In this document: in pieces, positions 1 through 6,502 of the stretch | Layout: each line of letters opens with the position of its first letter | How positions within the stretch are numbered: position 1 is the stretch's first letter | DNA from: Tissierellia bacterium | GTDB lineage: Bacteria > Bacillota > Clostridia > Tissierellales > Tepidimicrobiaceae | Direction of reading: 5' to 3' | Length of the DNA: 11,059 bases | Assembly: GCA_012798935.1 (NCBI GenBank) | Contig: JAAZMG010000007.1 | Location: 1 to 11,059, forward strand | Notes under the pieces: generated by a model | Seen by the model: the letters and a program-made list of their open reading frames with translations, nothing else | The model's database searches: none | What the model was told of the DNA's origin: nothing | Translations under genes and position numbers: made by a program

Positions 1-174
1 AAAGAATCAGGGCAAGGATTAGCTTATTTAGATGATGGAACTATGATAGTAGTGGAAAGTGGTAAAAAACATATTGGGCAAACTATAGATGTACTAGTAA
101 CCAGTGTTTTACAAACCTCAGCAGGGCGAATGATATTTGCTAAACCTAAAACTATAGTAGATAGAGCAGTATAA
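1..174 (+). CDS. yacL: PIN/TRAM-domain protein YacL-like, C-terminal fragment
   Basis: The window opens inside this gene; only the last 57 codons and a TAA stop are present. The reading frame gives GQGLAYLDDGTMIVVESG followed by IGQTIDVLVTSVLQTSAGRM, which is the TRAM domain (a small beta-barrel RNA-binding module) ending YacL-type proteins. Known members have N-terminal membrane helices, a PIN nuclease-like domain and this TRAM tail; the first two parts would lie upstream of the window. In Bacillus and many Clostridia yacL sits directly before ispD, as here, which supports the call. The precise molecular role of YacL is not well established. The fragment is cut by the window edge, not truncated by mutation as far as can be seen. 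Confidence 0.85.
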   Translation, partial: KESGQGLAYLDDGTMIVVESGKKHIGQTIDVLVTSVLQTSAGRMIFAKPKTIVDRAV

Positions 175-200
175 GGTCAATTAATTTGCCTTATATTTTT
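173..200 (+). terminator. Weak candidate terminator after yacL
   Basis: Bases 173-180 and 185-192 can form an 8-bp stem with one mismatch and one G-U pair around a TTAA loop, followed by ATATTTTT. The stem is weak and starts within the yacL stop codon, so it may be only partly effective or not a terminator. Confidence 0.3.
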
Positions 201-252
201 GTCCTTTTTGGATAATATAAAGTTGTAAATTATTTTATGTTTTGGTTAAGTG

Positions 253-261
253 TGCTATAAT
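253..261 (+). promoter_or_regulatory. Possible extended -10 promoter before ispD
   Basis: TATAAT at 256-261 is preceded by TGC at 253-255, an extended -10 (TGn) element. No good -35 box lies 16-18 bp upstream (TTTTAT at 233-238 is the best). A start near 268 would leave a leader of only about 12 nt and cut into the AGAGGTG ribosome binding site (266-272), so this may be chance AT-richness, with ispD read mainly from upstream. Confidence 0.3.
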
Positions 262-279
262 ATCTAAGAGGTGAATTGA

Positions 280-1020
280 ATGTACAAAAATCACTATATT
301 TCAGTTATAATTGCAGCAGCTGGAATGAGTAATAGAATGGGAAGTAAGATAAATAAACAATTTATTTCCATAAATAACAAGCCAATTCTTGCTCATACCA
401 TAGAGAAGTTTGAAAGATGTAAATATGTAGATGAAATAATAGTAGTTGCAAAAGAGAGTGAAATTGATTATTGTAGAAAGGAAATAGTAAAAAGATATGG
501 TTTTAGAAAAGTATCCAAAATTGTAAAAGGTGGTAAAGAAAGACAAGATTCAGTATATAATGGAATATTAGCACTGAATGAAAAAACTGATATAGTTTTA
601 TCTCATGATGGAGCTAGACCTTTTGTGAAAATAAAAAATATAATAGATGGTATAGATGGAGCTGTAAAGCATGGGGCTTGTGTAGTTGGTGTACCAGTTA
701 AGGATACCATTAAAGTAGTGGGAGACCATAAAGATATAGATAAAACGCCTAAAAGAGACGCCCTTTGGGCAGCACAAACGCCTCAATGTTTTAAAAAGGA
801 TATTATTATGGAAGGATATATAAAAGCTATGAAAGATAAGTTTGTTGGTACCGATGACAGTGTCCTCGTTGAAAGATTGGGCTTAAATGTAAAGATGATT
901 ATGGGTAGTTATGAAAATATAAAAATAACTACTCCTGAGGACTTAATTATAGCAGAATCAATTTTAAAGGGCAAAGGTATGATTTTTAGAAGACAAGGAT
1001 TTGCATTTCAAGGTAGATAG
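280..1020 (+). CDS. ispD: 2-C-methyl-D-erythritol 4-phosphate cytidylyltransferase IspD
   Basis: IspD transfers CMP from CTP to 2-C-methyl-D-erythritol 4-phosphate, the third step of the cytosolic MEP pathway to isoprenoid precursors. The 246-residue protein has the usual family length (about 230-245). Visible signatures are the nucleotide-binding loop AAAGMSNRMGSKINKQF at residues 12-28 with catalytic R19 and K27, GGKERQDSVYNGI (84-96), HDGARPFV (109-116), VPVKDTIK (138-145), AAQTPQCF (164-171), TDDSVLVERLG (191-201) and KITTPEDL (215-222), where K215 matches the substrate-binding lysine near the C-terminus of E. coli IspD. The ATG follows AGAGGTG by about 7 nt. ispF follows after 11 bp, the classic ispD-ispF pairing and almost certainly one transcript. 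Nothing is missing from the active site. Confidence 0.97.
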   Translation: MYKNHYISVIIAAAGMSNRMGSKINKQFISINNKPILAHTIEKFERCKYVDEIIVVAKESEIDYCRKEIVKRYGFRKVSKIVKGGKERQDSVYNGILALNEKTDIVLSHDGARPFVKIKNIIDGIDGAVKHGACVVGVPVKDTIKVVGDHKDIDKTPKRDALWAAQTPQCFKKDIIMEGYIKAMKDKFVGTDDSVLVERLGLNVKMIMGSYENIKITTPEDLIIAESILKGKGMIFRRQGFAFQGR

Positions 1021-1031
1021 GGTGAGAAAAG

Positions 1032-1511
1032 GTGAAAATAGGTATAGGATATGATGTTCATCAGTTAAAGGAAGATAGAAAACTTATAATTGGAGGAGTG
1101 GAAATACCTTTTGAGAAAGGATTGTTAGGCCATTCTGATGCAGATGTTTTGATTCATGCTATTATGGATAGTATTTTAGGGGCTTTAGGATTAGGGGATA
1201 TTGGTAAACATTTTCCCGATACGGACAAACAGTATAAGGATATTTCAAGTCTTGTACTATTAGAGAGAGTTTATAATATTATGATAGAATCTAAATACAG
1301 AGTGGGGAATATTGATACCATTATTGTGGCTCAAAGACCTAAAATGGCTCCCTATATAGAGAAGATGAAAGAACAGATTTCTAAGGTTTTGAATACCTCT
1401 GCTTCCAATATAAACATTAAAGCTACTACAACTGAAAAATTAGGCTTTGAAGGCACAGGAGAAGGTATGGCAGCTCATAGTGTTTGTTCATTGGTTCCAA
1501 TGGAAGAATAA
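1032..1511 (+). CDS. ispF: 2-C-methyl-D-erythritol 2,4-cyclodiphosphate synthase IspF
   Basis: IspF cyclises CDP-methylerythritol 2-phosphate to the 2,4-cyclodiphosphate with release of CMP, two steps after IspD in the MEP pathway. Family enzymes are homotrimers with a divalent metal at the subunit interface. The 159-residue length is typical. The start GIGYDVHQL carries metal ligands D8 and H10, GHSDADVLIHAI supplies the third ligand H42, and the C-terminal signature TTTEKLGFEGTGEGMAAHS is complete at residues 132-150. The start is GTG, supported by AGGGTGA at 1019-1025 and by the conserved N-terminus beginning at once. The gene ends 11 nt before the -35 box of the proS promoter. I see no convincing terminator in between, so read-through into the T-box leader is possible. 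Confidence 0.97.
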   Translation: MKIGIGYDVHQLKEDRKLIIGGVEIPFEKGLLGHSDADVLIHAIMDSILGALGLGDIGKHFPDTDKQYKDISSLVLLERVYNIMIESKYRVGNIDTIIVAQRPKMAPYIEKMKEQISKVLNTSASNINIKATTTEKLGFEGTGEGMAAHSVCSLVPMEE

Positions 1512-1527
1512 TAAAAATAAAATTTAT

Positions 1528-1556
1528 TTGACAGCTTATACAAATTTTAGTATGAT
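1528..1556 (+). promoter_or_regulatory. Sigma-A-type promoter of the proS T-box leader
   Basis: A perfect -35 box TTGACA (1528-1533) is separated by exactly 17 bp from a -10 box TATGAT (1551-1556, five of six consensus bases). Predicted start is near 1563, just before stem I of the T-box leader. It makes proS a transcription unit separate from ispDF. Confidence 0.85.
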
Positions 1557-1562
1557 TAATTA

Positions 1563-1810
1563 TAATTAAAAATATGGCTATGATAGGAAATAGTAAGTAT
1601 TAATGGTTAAAGAGAAGAAATCATATGGTGGAAGATTTCTAGCCCAATTGATACTGAACCCGTCCAGGAGCTTTTAAGCGAAATTCATTATGTTTAAACG
1701 TTGGTTGCGTTAAAACTTTTAAGTGGACTTTGGATTTTGAGTCTATTAGAGTGGTACCGCGGAGGTAAACCTTTCGTCTCTATCTGGAGATGAAAGGTTT
1801 TATTTTATTA
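1563..1810 (+). promoter_or_regulatory. T-box riboswitch, proline-specific (CCC specifier), upstream of proS
   Basis: T-box leaders bind an uncharged tRNA and switch an attenuator off. The T-box core TGGTACCGCGG is at 1752-1762. In stem I the S-turn strands AGTA (1592-1595) and GAA (1656-1658) flank a specifier loop closed above by AGTAT (1596-1600)/ATACT (1651-1655) and below by GGA/TCC. The codon after GAA is CCC (1659-1661), proline, followed by the usual purine. The distal part holds a GGTG loop motif (1627-1630) between AGAAATC and GATTTCT. A 14-bp attenuator stem, 1767-1780 with 1787-1800 (one G-U pair, 6-nt loop), is followed by TATTTTATT. Inference: uncharged tRNA-Pro(GGG) promotes antitermination and raises proS expression. 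The rest of 1512-1870 holds only the promoter and the proS RBS. Confidence 0.95.
1767..1810 (+). terminator. Attenuator hairpin of the proS T-box
   Basis: The arms AAACCTTTCGTCTC and GAGATGAAAGGTTT pair over 14 positions with one G-U pair around a TATCTG loop, then a T-rich run. The 5' arm is also the partner needed by the T-box sequence in the antiterminator, so the two folds exclude each other. Confidence 0.9.
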
Positions 1811-1870
1811 TATAGGATATAAGATGGATAGAGGGAATATTAAATTATCAAAATAGAGGAGGATATAAAA

Positions 1871-3595
1871 ATGAGGATGTCAAAATTATATATGCCAACC
1901 TTAAGGGAAGTGCCATCAGAGGCGGAAATACCAAGCCATAAATTGCTTTTGAGAGCGGGAATGACTCGTAAGCTTGTATCGGGAATATATTCCTACTTAC
2001 CCTTAGGATATAGGGTTATTAGGAAAATAGAACAGATTGTAAGGGAAGAGATGGATAATGCTGGTTCAGAGGAACTTTTAATGTCAGCTATTCAACCAAG
2101 AGAATTATGGGAAGCCAGTGAAAGATGGGAAAGCTTTGGACCAGAAATGTTTAAATTAAAGGATAGGAATAGTAGAGAATTTTGTCTTGGACCAACTCAT
2201 GAAGAATACTTTACAAATTTAATTAAAGATGAGGTTAGGTCCTATAAACAACTTCCATTAAACTTGTATCAAATTCAAACTAAATATAGAGATGAAAAAA
2301 GGCCAAGATTTGGCGTAATAAGAGCTAGAGAATTTATTATGAAAGATGCTTATAGTTTTGACAAAGACCTGGAAGGTATGGAAAGATCCTATAAAGAAAT
2401 GTGGGAGGCCTATGAGAAGATATTTACAAGATTAAAATTAAAATACAAGGTAGTACAAGGGGATTCTGGCTCTATGGGAGGAAACAATTCTCATGAGTTT
2501 ATGGCCATGTCAGAAGTAGGCGAAAGTTTAGTTGCTTATTGTGATAATTGTAACTATGCAGCTACAGATGAAAAGGCAGAAGTAGTTTATAATGTTAAAG
2601 AATCTGAAGGTATAGAAGACAAAATGGAAAAGGTATATACCCCCGATGCTAAAACCATTGATGATTTGGTAGATTTGTTTAAAATAGAAAAAAGCAATTT
2701 TGGTAAAGCTTTAGTATACAATGTTTCAGGAGAACCAGTAGTGGTTATTGTGCCAGGAGATAGGGAATTAAATGAAACAAAACTATGTAACTATTTAGGT
2801 GCACCAGAACATGAATTGGAAATGGCAGATGAAGAAACCATAATAAGAATCACTGGTGCCAACAAAGGTTTTACAGGTCCTGTAGGCCTTATAGGCGATG
2901 TAAAACTTTTAGTAGATTCTAGGATTACTAAAATGAAGAATTTGATAGTAGGTGGAAATGAAACGGACTACCATTTGAAAAATGTTAATTATGGTAGAGA
3001 TTTTACTGGAGAAGTAGTAGAGGACCTATTACTTGTAGAGGAAGGAGATATTTGTCCAAAATGTGGCAAACCACTACTAATGGATAGAGGTATAGAAGTA
3101 GGTAATATTTTCCAACTAGGGACAAAGTATAGTAGTAGTTTAAATGCAAATTATCTAGATGAGGACGGGAAAGAGAAGCCCTTTGTAATGGGTTCTTATG
3201 GAGTAGGCGTATCTAGGTCCATGGCTGCTATAGTAGAGCAGTATCACGATGAATATGGCATTATATGGCCTTTAGTAGTTGCACCTTACCATGTAATAAT
3301 TACCATAATAAATACTAAAAATGAAGAGCAAAAACAATTAGGAGAAAAAATATATAAAGAGTTATTAGATGAAGGTTTAGAGGTCTTATTAGACGATAGA
3401 AATGAAAGAGCAGGGGTTAAATTTAATGACAGGGACCTAATAGGTATTCCTATTAGAATTACAGTTGGGAAAAAAGCTAGTGAAAATATTGTTGAATATT
3501 CTTTAAGAAAAGATAATAAAAATATTGAAATATCTGTAGATGAAATAATGGATAAAATTAGAGGCGATTTTGAAAAAGAAGATATAAGAATCTAA
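1871..3595 (+). CDS. proS: Prolyl-tRNA synthetase, bacterial type with editing domain
   Basis: A class II aminoacyl-tRNA synthetase that charges tRNA-Pro in the cytosol. The 574 residues match the long bacterial (E. coli-like, 572 aa) form. Order: catalytic domain with the GPTHEEYFT loop (107-115), motif 2 around YRDEKRPRFGVIRAREF (139-155), an insertion (INS) domain at about 225-400 that deacylates Ala-tRNA-Pro, motif 3 GSYGVGVSRSMAAIVEQ (441-457), then the anticodon-binding domain (about 470-565, including LLDDRNERAGVKF). The lysine of FGKALVYN is residue 279, equal in position to the editing-critical K279 of E. coli ProRS, so editing is probably intact. Two CxxC pairs (C224/C227 and C395/C398) flank the insertion and could bind zinc, which is an inference. 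AGAGGAGG at 1855-1862 sits 8 nt before the ATG; ATG 1877 is a less likely alternative. Controlled by the proline T-box upstream. Confidence 0.98.
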   Translation: MRMSKLYMPTLREVPSEAEIPSHKLLLRAGMTRKLVSGIYSYLPLGYRVIRKIEQIVREEMDNAGSEELLMSAIQPRELWEASERWESFGPEMFKLKDRNSREFCLGPTHEEYFTNLIKDEVRSYKQLPLNLYQIQTKYRDEKRPRFGVIRAREFIMKDAYSFDKDLEGMERSYKEMWEAYEKIFTRLKLKYKVVQGDSGSMGGNNSHEFMAMSEVGESLVAYCDNCNYAATDEKAEVVYNVKESEGIEDKMEKVYTPDAKTIDDLVDLFKIEKSNFGKALVYNVSGEPVVVIVPGDRELNETKLCNYLGAPEHELEMADEETIIRITGANKGFTGPVGLIGDVKLLVDSRITKMKNLIVGGNETDYHLKNVNYGRDFTGEVVEDLLLVEEGDICPKCGKPLLMDRGIEVGNIFQLGTKYSSSLNANYLDEDGKEKPFVMGSYGVGVSRSMAAIVEQYHDEYGIIWPLVVAPYHVIITIINTKNEEQKQLGEKIYKELLDEGLEVLLDDRNERAGVKFNDRDLIGIPIRITVGKKASENIVEYSLRKDNKNIEISVDEIMDKIRGDFEKEDIRI

Positions 3596-3632
3596 TAAAA
3601 TAAGGCTGAGACTACCAGCCTTATTTTATATA
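3596..3632 (+). terminator. Rho-independent terminator after proS
   Basis: TAAAATAAGGCTG (3596-3608) pairs perfectly with CAGCCTTATTTTA (3616-3628), a 13-bp stem with a 7-nt loop. The 3' arm and following bases supply TTATTTTATATAT. The stem is A-rich on its 5' side, so it could also work from the other strand. It isolates proS from the next gene. Confidence 0.9.
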
Positions 3633-3692
3633 TATCTATTGTTAATAATTGTAATTTGTCTATCCTGTTTTGGGTATATAATAATATCAAAC

Positions 3693-3721
3693 TTGTAATA
3701 TTTAAACTAATAAGGTATTCT
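3693..3721 (+). promoter_or_regulatory. Candidate promoter of the DUF1002 gene
   Basis: TTGTAA (3693-3698) and TATTCT (3716-3721) are 17 bp apart, each matching four of six consensus bases, with a predicted start near 3728. An alternative is TATAAT at 3677-3682 with TTGTCT at 3656-3661, but that spacing is only 15 bp. The perfect terminator before it makes a local promoter likely, but which one is used is uncertain. Confidence 0.4.
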
Positions 3722-3744
3722 ATTTTAAGAACCTATTTTAAGAA
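3720..3744 (+). repeat. 12-bp tandem direct repeat upstream of the DUF1002 gene
   Basis: CTATTTTAAGAA occurs at 3720-3731 and again at 3733-3744, a period of 13 bp, ending two bases before the GGAGGG ribosome binding site (3747-3752). The first copy, with its flanking TT (3718-3731), is itself a partial inverted repeat, TTCT-ATTTTA-AGAA. The block overlaps the predicted -10 box and transcription start, a position where a regulator could act. Whether it is bound by anything is unknown. Confidence 0.6.
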
Positions 3745-3758
3745 TTGGAGGGATATCA

Positions 3759-4616
3759 GTGAGAAGGAAAATTATAGCATCTATACTAATAATTATATTT
3801 GCCTTTTCATATGTAACTTTTGCCGATGCAGAAACTACAGAAGTAGTTGTTGCTTTAGGAGAAAACCTGTCAAAAGAACAGCGAAGAGAAATGTTAAACT
3901 CATTTGGGGTAGATGAAAATGTAAAAATAATAGAGGTTACTAATCAGGAAGAAAGGGAATACTTAGGAAAGTATATAGATGAAAAACTTCTTGGTACTAG
4001 GGCCATATCTTCTGTCTATGTAGAAAAACTTTCAGAAGGGGAAGGTATTACTGCCCAGTCCAATAATATTACTTGGGTGACCAATGATATGTATAGAAAT
4101 GCATTAATAACTGCAGGGATAAAGGATGCAAAAATAGTTGTTTCAAGTCCTGTTAAAGTATCGGGTACAGCTGCCTTAACAGGGGTAATTAAAGCTTTTG
4201 AGGATATTACTGGGGAAGAGATTACGGAAAAGGAGAAGGAAACAGCTAGTGAAGAAATAGCAAAAACTGCTACATTAGGTAATGAAATAGGACAAGAAGA
4301 AGCGGAAGAACTTATTAGCAATATTAAAATGTATATAGTTAAAAACAATATAAAAAGCAAAGGCTCTATAAAAAAGGTTGTAGAAGAAATGGCTGAAGAT
4401 CTAGGTATCGAATTAACAAAGGAACAAATAGATCAAATTGTTTCTCTTATGAAACATATATCTAAATTAAATTTAGACATAGATCAAATTAAGAATCAAT
4501 TAAAAGATATATCAGGGAAAATTGATAAAATAACAGAACAAAATGTAGAGATTAGATCTATATTAGATAAAATATTAAATGCTATAACCAACTTTTTTAA
4601 TAGATTATTTGGATAA
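3759..4616 (+). CDS. Secreted DUF1002-family protein, function unknown
   Basis: A 285-residue protein beginning with a signal peptide: MRRK, a hydrophobic stretch at about 5-20, then a type I cleavage site FADA|ET after residue 24. The mature N-terminal part has family-like segments EVVVALGENLSKEQRREML (28-46), LGTRAISSVYVEKL (78-91), NNITWVTNDMYRNALITAG (102-120) and VSGTAALTGVIKAFE (134-148), which I recognise as DUF1002. The second half is helical and charged (about 150-235), ending in a likely coiled coil (LKDISGKIDKITEQNVEIRSILDKIL) and an amphipathic tail AITNFFNRLFG that might touch a membrane or partner. There is no transmembrane anchor beyond the signal and no catalytic motif that I can recognise. 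The start is GTG, with GGAGGG 6 nt upstream. It sits alone between the proS terminator and the gltX promoter, so it is probably its own unit. Secretion is a strong inference; the role is unknown. Confidence 0.88.
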   Translation: MRRKIIASILIIIFAFSYVTFADAETTEVVVALGENLSKEQRREMLNSFGVDENVKIIEVTNQEEREYLGKYIDEKLLGTRAISSVYVEKLSEGEGITAQSNNITWVTNDMYRNALITAGIKDAKIVVSSPVKVSGTAALTGVIKAFEDITGEEITEKEKETASEEIAKTATLGNEIGQEEAEELISNIKMYIVKNNIKSKGSIKKVVEEMAEDLGIELTKEQIDQIVSLMKHISKLNLDIDQIKNQLKDISGKIDKITEQNVEIRSILDKILNAITNFFNRLFG

Positions 4617-4630
4617 AAGCTTAGGAAATG

Positions 4631-4659
4631 TTTACACTTAAAATCAACTGATATATAAT
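4631..4659 (+). promoter_or_regulatory. Sigma-A-type promoter of gltX
   Basis: TTTACA (4631-4636) and a perfect TATAAT (4654-4659) are 17 bp apart, giving a start near 4666 and a leader of about 27 nt. No T-box or other leader structure fits in that space, so gltX, unlike proS and cysS, lacks tRNA-sensing control here. Confidence 0.8.
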
Positions 4660-4692
4660 ATAGAAGTAATTAAAATAAGAGGAGGCATTGTT

Positions 4693-6180
4693 TTGAAACA
4701 GGTTAGAGTAAGATTTGCACCAAGTCCTACAGGATATCTACATATAGGTGGACTTAGGACTGCTTTATATAATTATTTATTTGCAAGACATAATAATGGT
4801 AAATTTATATTGAGAATTGAAGATACTGACAGAACCAGATTTGTAGAAGGTGCTATTGAAAGTCTAATAGAATCTTTACATTGGGCAGGTATTGAATATG
4901 ATGAAGGTGTATTTATAGAAGATGGGAAAATAGTTCAAAAAGGAGAATATGGTTCCTATATTCAATCGGAAAGGCTTGATATTTACAAAAAATATGTAGA
5001 TGAACTGATTGAAAAAGGTTATGCTTATTATTGTTTTTGTTCTAAGGAAAGATTGGATAAAGTCAGAGAAGAACAAAAGATTAAAGGCCTTATTCCTAAA
5101 TATGATGGATTTTGTAGGAGTTTAAGTTTGGAAGAAGCAAGGGAAAGAATAGCTAATGGAGAAGAATATGTAGTTAGACTTAAATTACCTCACAATAAGG
5201 ATATTAAATTCCATGATCTTGTACGAGGAGATATAATTATTAATACAGATGATATAGATGATCAGGTGTTGCTAAAATCTGATGGATATCCTACTTATCA
5301 TATGGCAGTTGTAGTAGATGACCATCTAATGGACATAACTCATATTGTAAGGGGAGAAGAATGGTTGGCTTCTACTCCAAAACATGTATATCTTTATCAG
5401 GTATTTGGATGGGAGGAACCCACTTATGTTCATTTGCCTACAGTACTTAATAAGGAAAGGAAAAAACTAAGCAAGCGTCATGGTGATGTGGCGGTAGAAG
5501 ACTTTAGGGAAAAGGGTTATCTTCCAGAAGGTTTGGTTAACTATTTAGCTTTAGTGGGCTGGAGTCCAAAGGATAATAAAGAGATATTCTCTATGGAGGA
5601 GCTAATTGAAGAATTCTCATTTGAAAGAGTATCAAAAACTGGTGGCATATTTGATAAAGACAAATTAGATTGGGTAAATGGTCATCATATAAGAGAATAT
5701 GATATAGATAAGCTTACAGACCTTTCTATACCATATTTAAAAGATGCTGGATATATAGACGATAAATTTGTAAAGGAAAAGTATAGTTGGATAAAAGCTA
5801 TGGTTCAAACGGTTATGGAAAGTATATCCTACCTTTCAGAAATACCAGAAAAGGTGGAGGTTTTATTTGACAATAAAGTAGAGCTAGAGGATGAAGATGC
5901 TTTAAACACTTTAAGGGGAGAACAAGTACCGGATATTTTAAATGCCTTTAAAGAAGAATTAAATGAAATAGAAGAAATCGATGAAGAGTTTGCTAAAGGA
6001 ATTATGAAAAGGATACAAAAAAGTACGGGAGTAAAGGGTAAAAACTTATATATGCCTACAAGAATAGCTTTAACTGGCAATAACCATGGTCCTGAGTTGG
6101 TGAATATAATTTATCTTTTAGGTAAACAAAATATACTTAATAGAATAGACTATGTACAAGAGAACTATTTAAAAGATTAA
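4693..6180 (+). CDS. gltX: Glutamyl-tRNA synthetase
   Basis: A class I synthetase that attaches glutamate to tRNA-Glu. The 495-residue length is normal for GltX. The HIGH-type motif is in PSPTGYLHIGG (10-20), followed by RIEDTDRTRF (41-50) of the glutamate/ATP site; the KMSKS-type loop is KKLSKRHGD (257-265). C114, C116 and C141 (in YYCFC and YDGFCR) resemble the zinc-binding insert of E. coli GluRS, though the fourth ligand is not evident. The helical anticodon-binding region occupies about 330-490, with the family's late MPTRIALTG segment (454-462). The start is TTG, fixed by AAGAGGAGG at 4677-4685 and by the conserved MKQVRVRFAPSPTG onset. Many Gram-positive GltX enzymes also charge tRNA-Gln for the GatCAB route; the sequence alone does not settle that here. 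Confidence 0.97.
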   Translation: MKQVRVRFAPSPTGYLHIGGLRTALYNYLFARHNNGKFILRIEDTDRTRFVEGAIESLIESLHWAGIEYDEGVFIEDGKIVQKGEYGSYIQSERLDIYKKYVDELIEKGYAYYCFCSKERLDKVREEQKIKGLIPKYDGFCRSLSLEEARERIANGEEYVVRLKLPHNKDIKFHDLVRGDIIINTDDIDDQVLLKSDGYPTYHMAVVVDDHLMDITHIVRGEEWLASTPKHVYLYQVFGWEEPTYVHLPTVLNKERKKLSKRHGDVAVEDFREKGYLPEGLVNYLALVGWSPKDNKEIFSMEELIEEFSFERVSKTGGIFDKDKLDWVNGHHIREYDIDKLTDLSIPYLKDAGYIDDKFVKEKYSWIKAMVQTVMESISYLSEIPEKVEVLFDNKVELEDEDALNTLRGEQVPDILNAFKEELNEIEEIDEEFAKGIMKRIQKSTGVKGKNLYMPTRIALTGNNHGPELVNIIYLLGKQNILNRIDYVQENYLKD

Positions 6181-6186
6181 TTTAAC

Positions 6187-6215
6187 TTGAATCTAATATT
6201 AACTTAATGTAAAAT
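6187..6215 (+). promoter_or_regulatory. Candidate promoter of the cysS T-box leader
   Basis: TTGAAT (6187-6192) and TAAAAT (6210-6215) are 17 bp apart, with a predicted start near 6222, about 25 nt before stem I. The region is very AT-rich and other pairs can be drawn, so the exact promoter is uncertain. No terminator is visible between gltX and this point. Confidence 0.5.
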
Positions 6216-6221
6216 TAACAT

Positions 6222-6470
6222 AAATAGTTTAACATTTAAAAGTAGTGAAAAGGAAAAGTAAACTTTAGCTTACTGAAAGAGAGGGGTTTCCAAAGGCTGA
6301 AAGAAACTCTAAGGGTCAAGTTGAAGTTGAAGTGCACCTTTGAACTTATTACTTGAAATTATAGAGTAAGGTAATACGGGTTACGACGTTATACGTATTA
6401 AAGTTGGGGAATCCAAATAGAGTGGAACCGCGGGAAGCCGTCTCTTTAAATTAGAGGCGGTTTTTTATAA
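6222..6470 (+). promoter_or_regulatory. T-box riboswitch, cysteine type, upstream of cysS
   Basis: The T-box core TGGAACCGCGG is at 6423-6433. Stem I has a lower helix AAAGG (6249-6253) with CCTTT (6337-6341), an S-turn AGTA (6257-6260), and an upper helix AACTT (6261-6265) with AAGTT (6324-6328). The distal arm pairs AGAG/CTCT and GTTTC/GAAAC and holds a GGCTG motif (6295-6299). The specifier side reads GAAG-TGC-A (6329-6336); TGC at 6333-6335 is a cysteine codon, agreeing with the gene downstream, though it is one base later than the CCC in the proS leader. A stem III candidate pairs TAATACG (6372-6378) with CGTATTA (6394-6400). Inference: uncharged tRNA-Cys(GCA) allows read-through into cysS. 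The remaining bases of 6181-6502 hold the promoter and the RBS. Confidence 0.93.
6435..6468 (+). terminator. Attenuator hairpin of the cysS T-box
   Basis: CCGTCTCT (6438-6445) pairs with AGAGGCGG (6453-6460), with one G-U pair and a short loop. The stem can be extended by AAG against the first Ts, and is followed by six Ts (6461-6466). Its 5' arm is shared with the competing antiterminator. Confidence 0.9.
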
Positions 6471-6488
6471 TTTGTTTTAAATTATGAA

Positions 6489-6494
6489 TGGAGG
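6489..6494 (+). promoter_or_regulatory. Ribosome binding site that fixes the cysS start
   Basis: TGGAGG is 8 nt before ATG 6503. The in-frame ATG at 6488 overlaps this site and has no comparable RBS of its own, so the shorter protein is preferred. Confidence 0.85.
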
Positions 6495-6502
6495 ATTTGA
6501 GA

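Noticed and set aside
301..786. Two minus-strand open frames (301-546 and 598-786) inside ispD
   Set aside because: Both lie opposite a complete ispD gene and translate to low-complexity Phe/Tyr/Ile-rich sequence, with no independent support.
3656..3916. An 86-codon + strand open frame overlapping the start of the DUF1002 gene
   Set aside because: It has no good RBS, a low-complexity cysteine/arginine-rich translation with no family likeness, and it overlaps the signal peptide and DUF1002 start, which have a clear RBS and conserved sequence.
4016..4360. A 114-codon minus-strand open frame inside the DUF1002 gene
   Set aside because: It is antisense to a well-supported gene; the serine/leucine-rich hydrophobic translation is what the reverse of acidic AT-rich coding sequence gives.
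4876..6080. Minus-strand open frames inside gltX (4876-5076 and 5829-6080)
   Set aside because: Antisense shadows of conserved gltX coding sequence, without an RBS or recognisable product.
6488..6502. Upstream in-frame ATG for cysS adding MEDLR
   Set aside because: This ATG overlaps the TGGAGG that is optimally placed for ATG 6503, and the family N-terminus begins at the later site.
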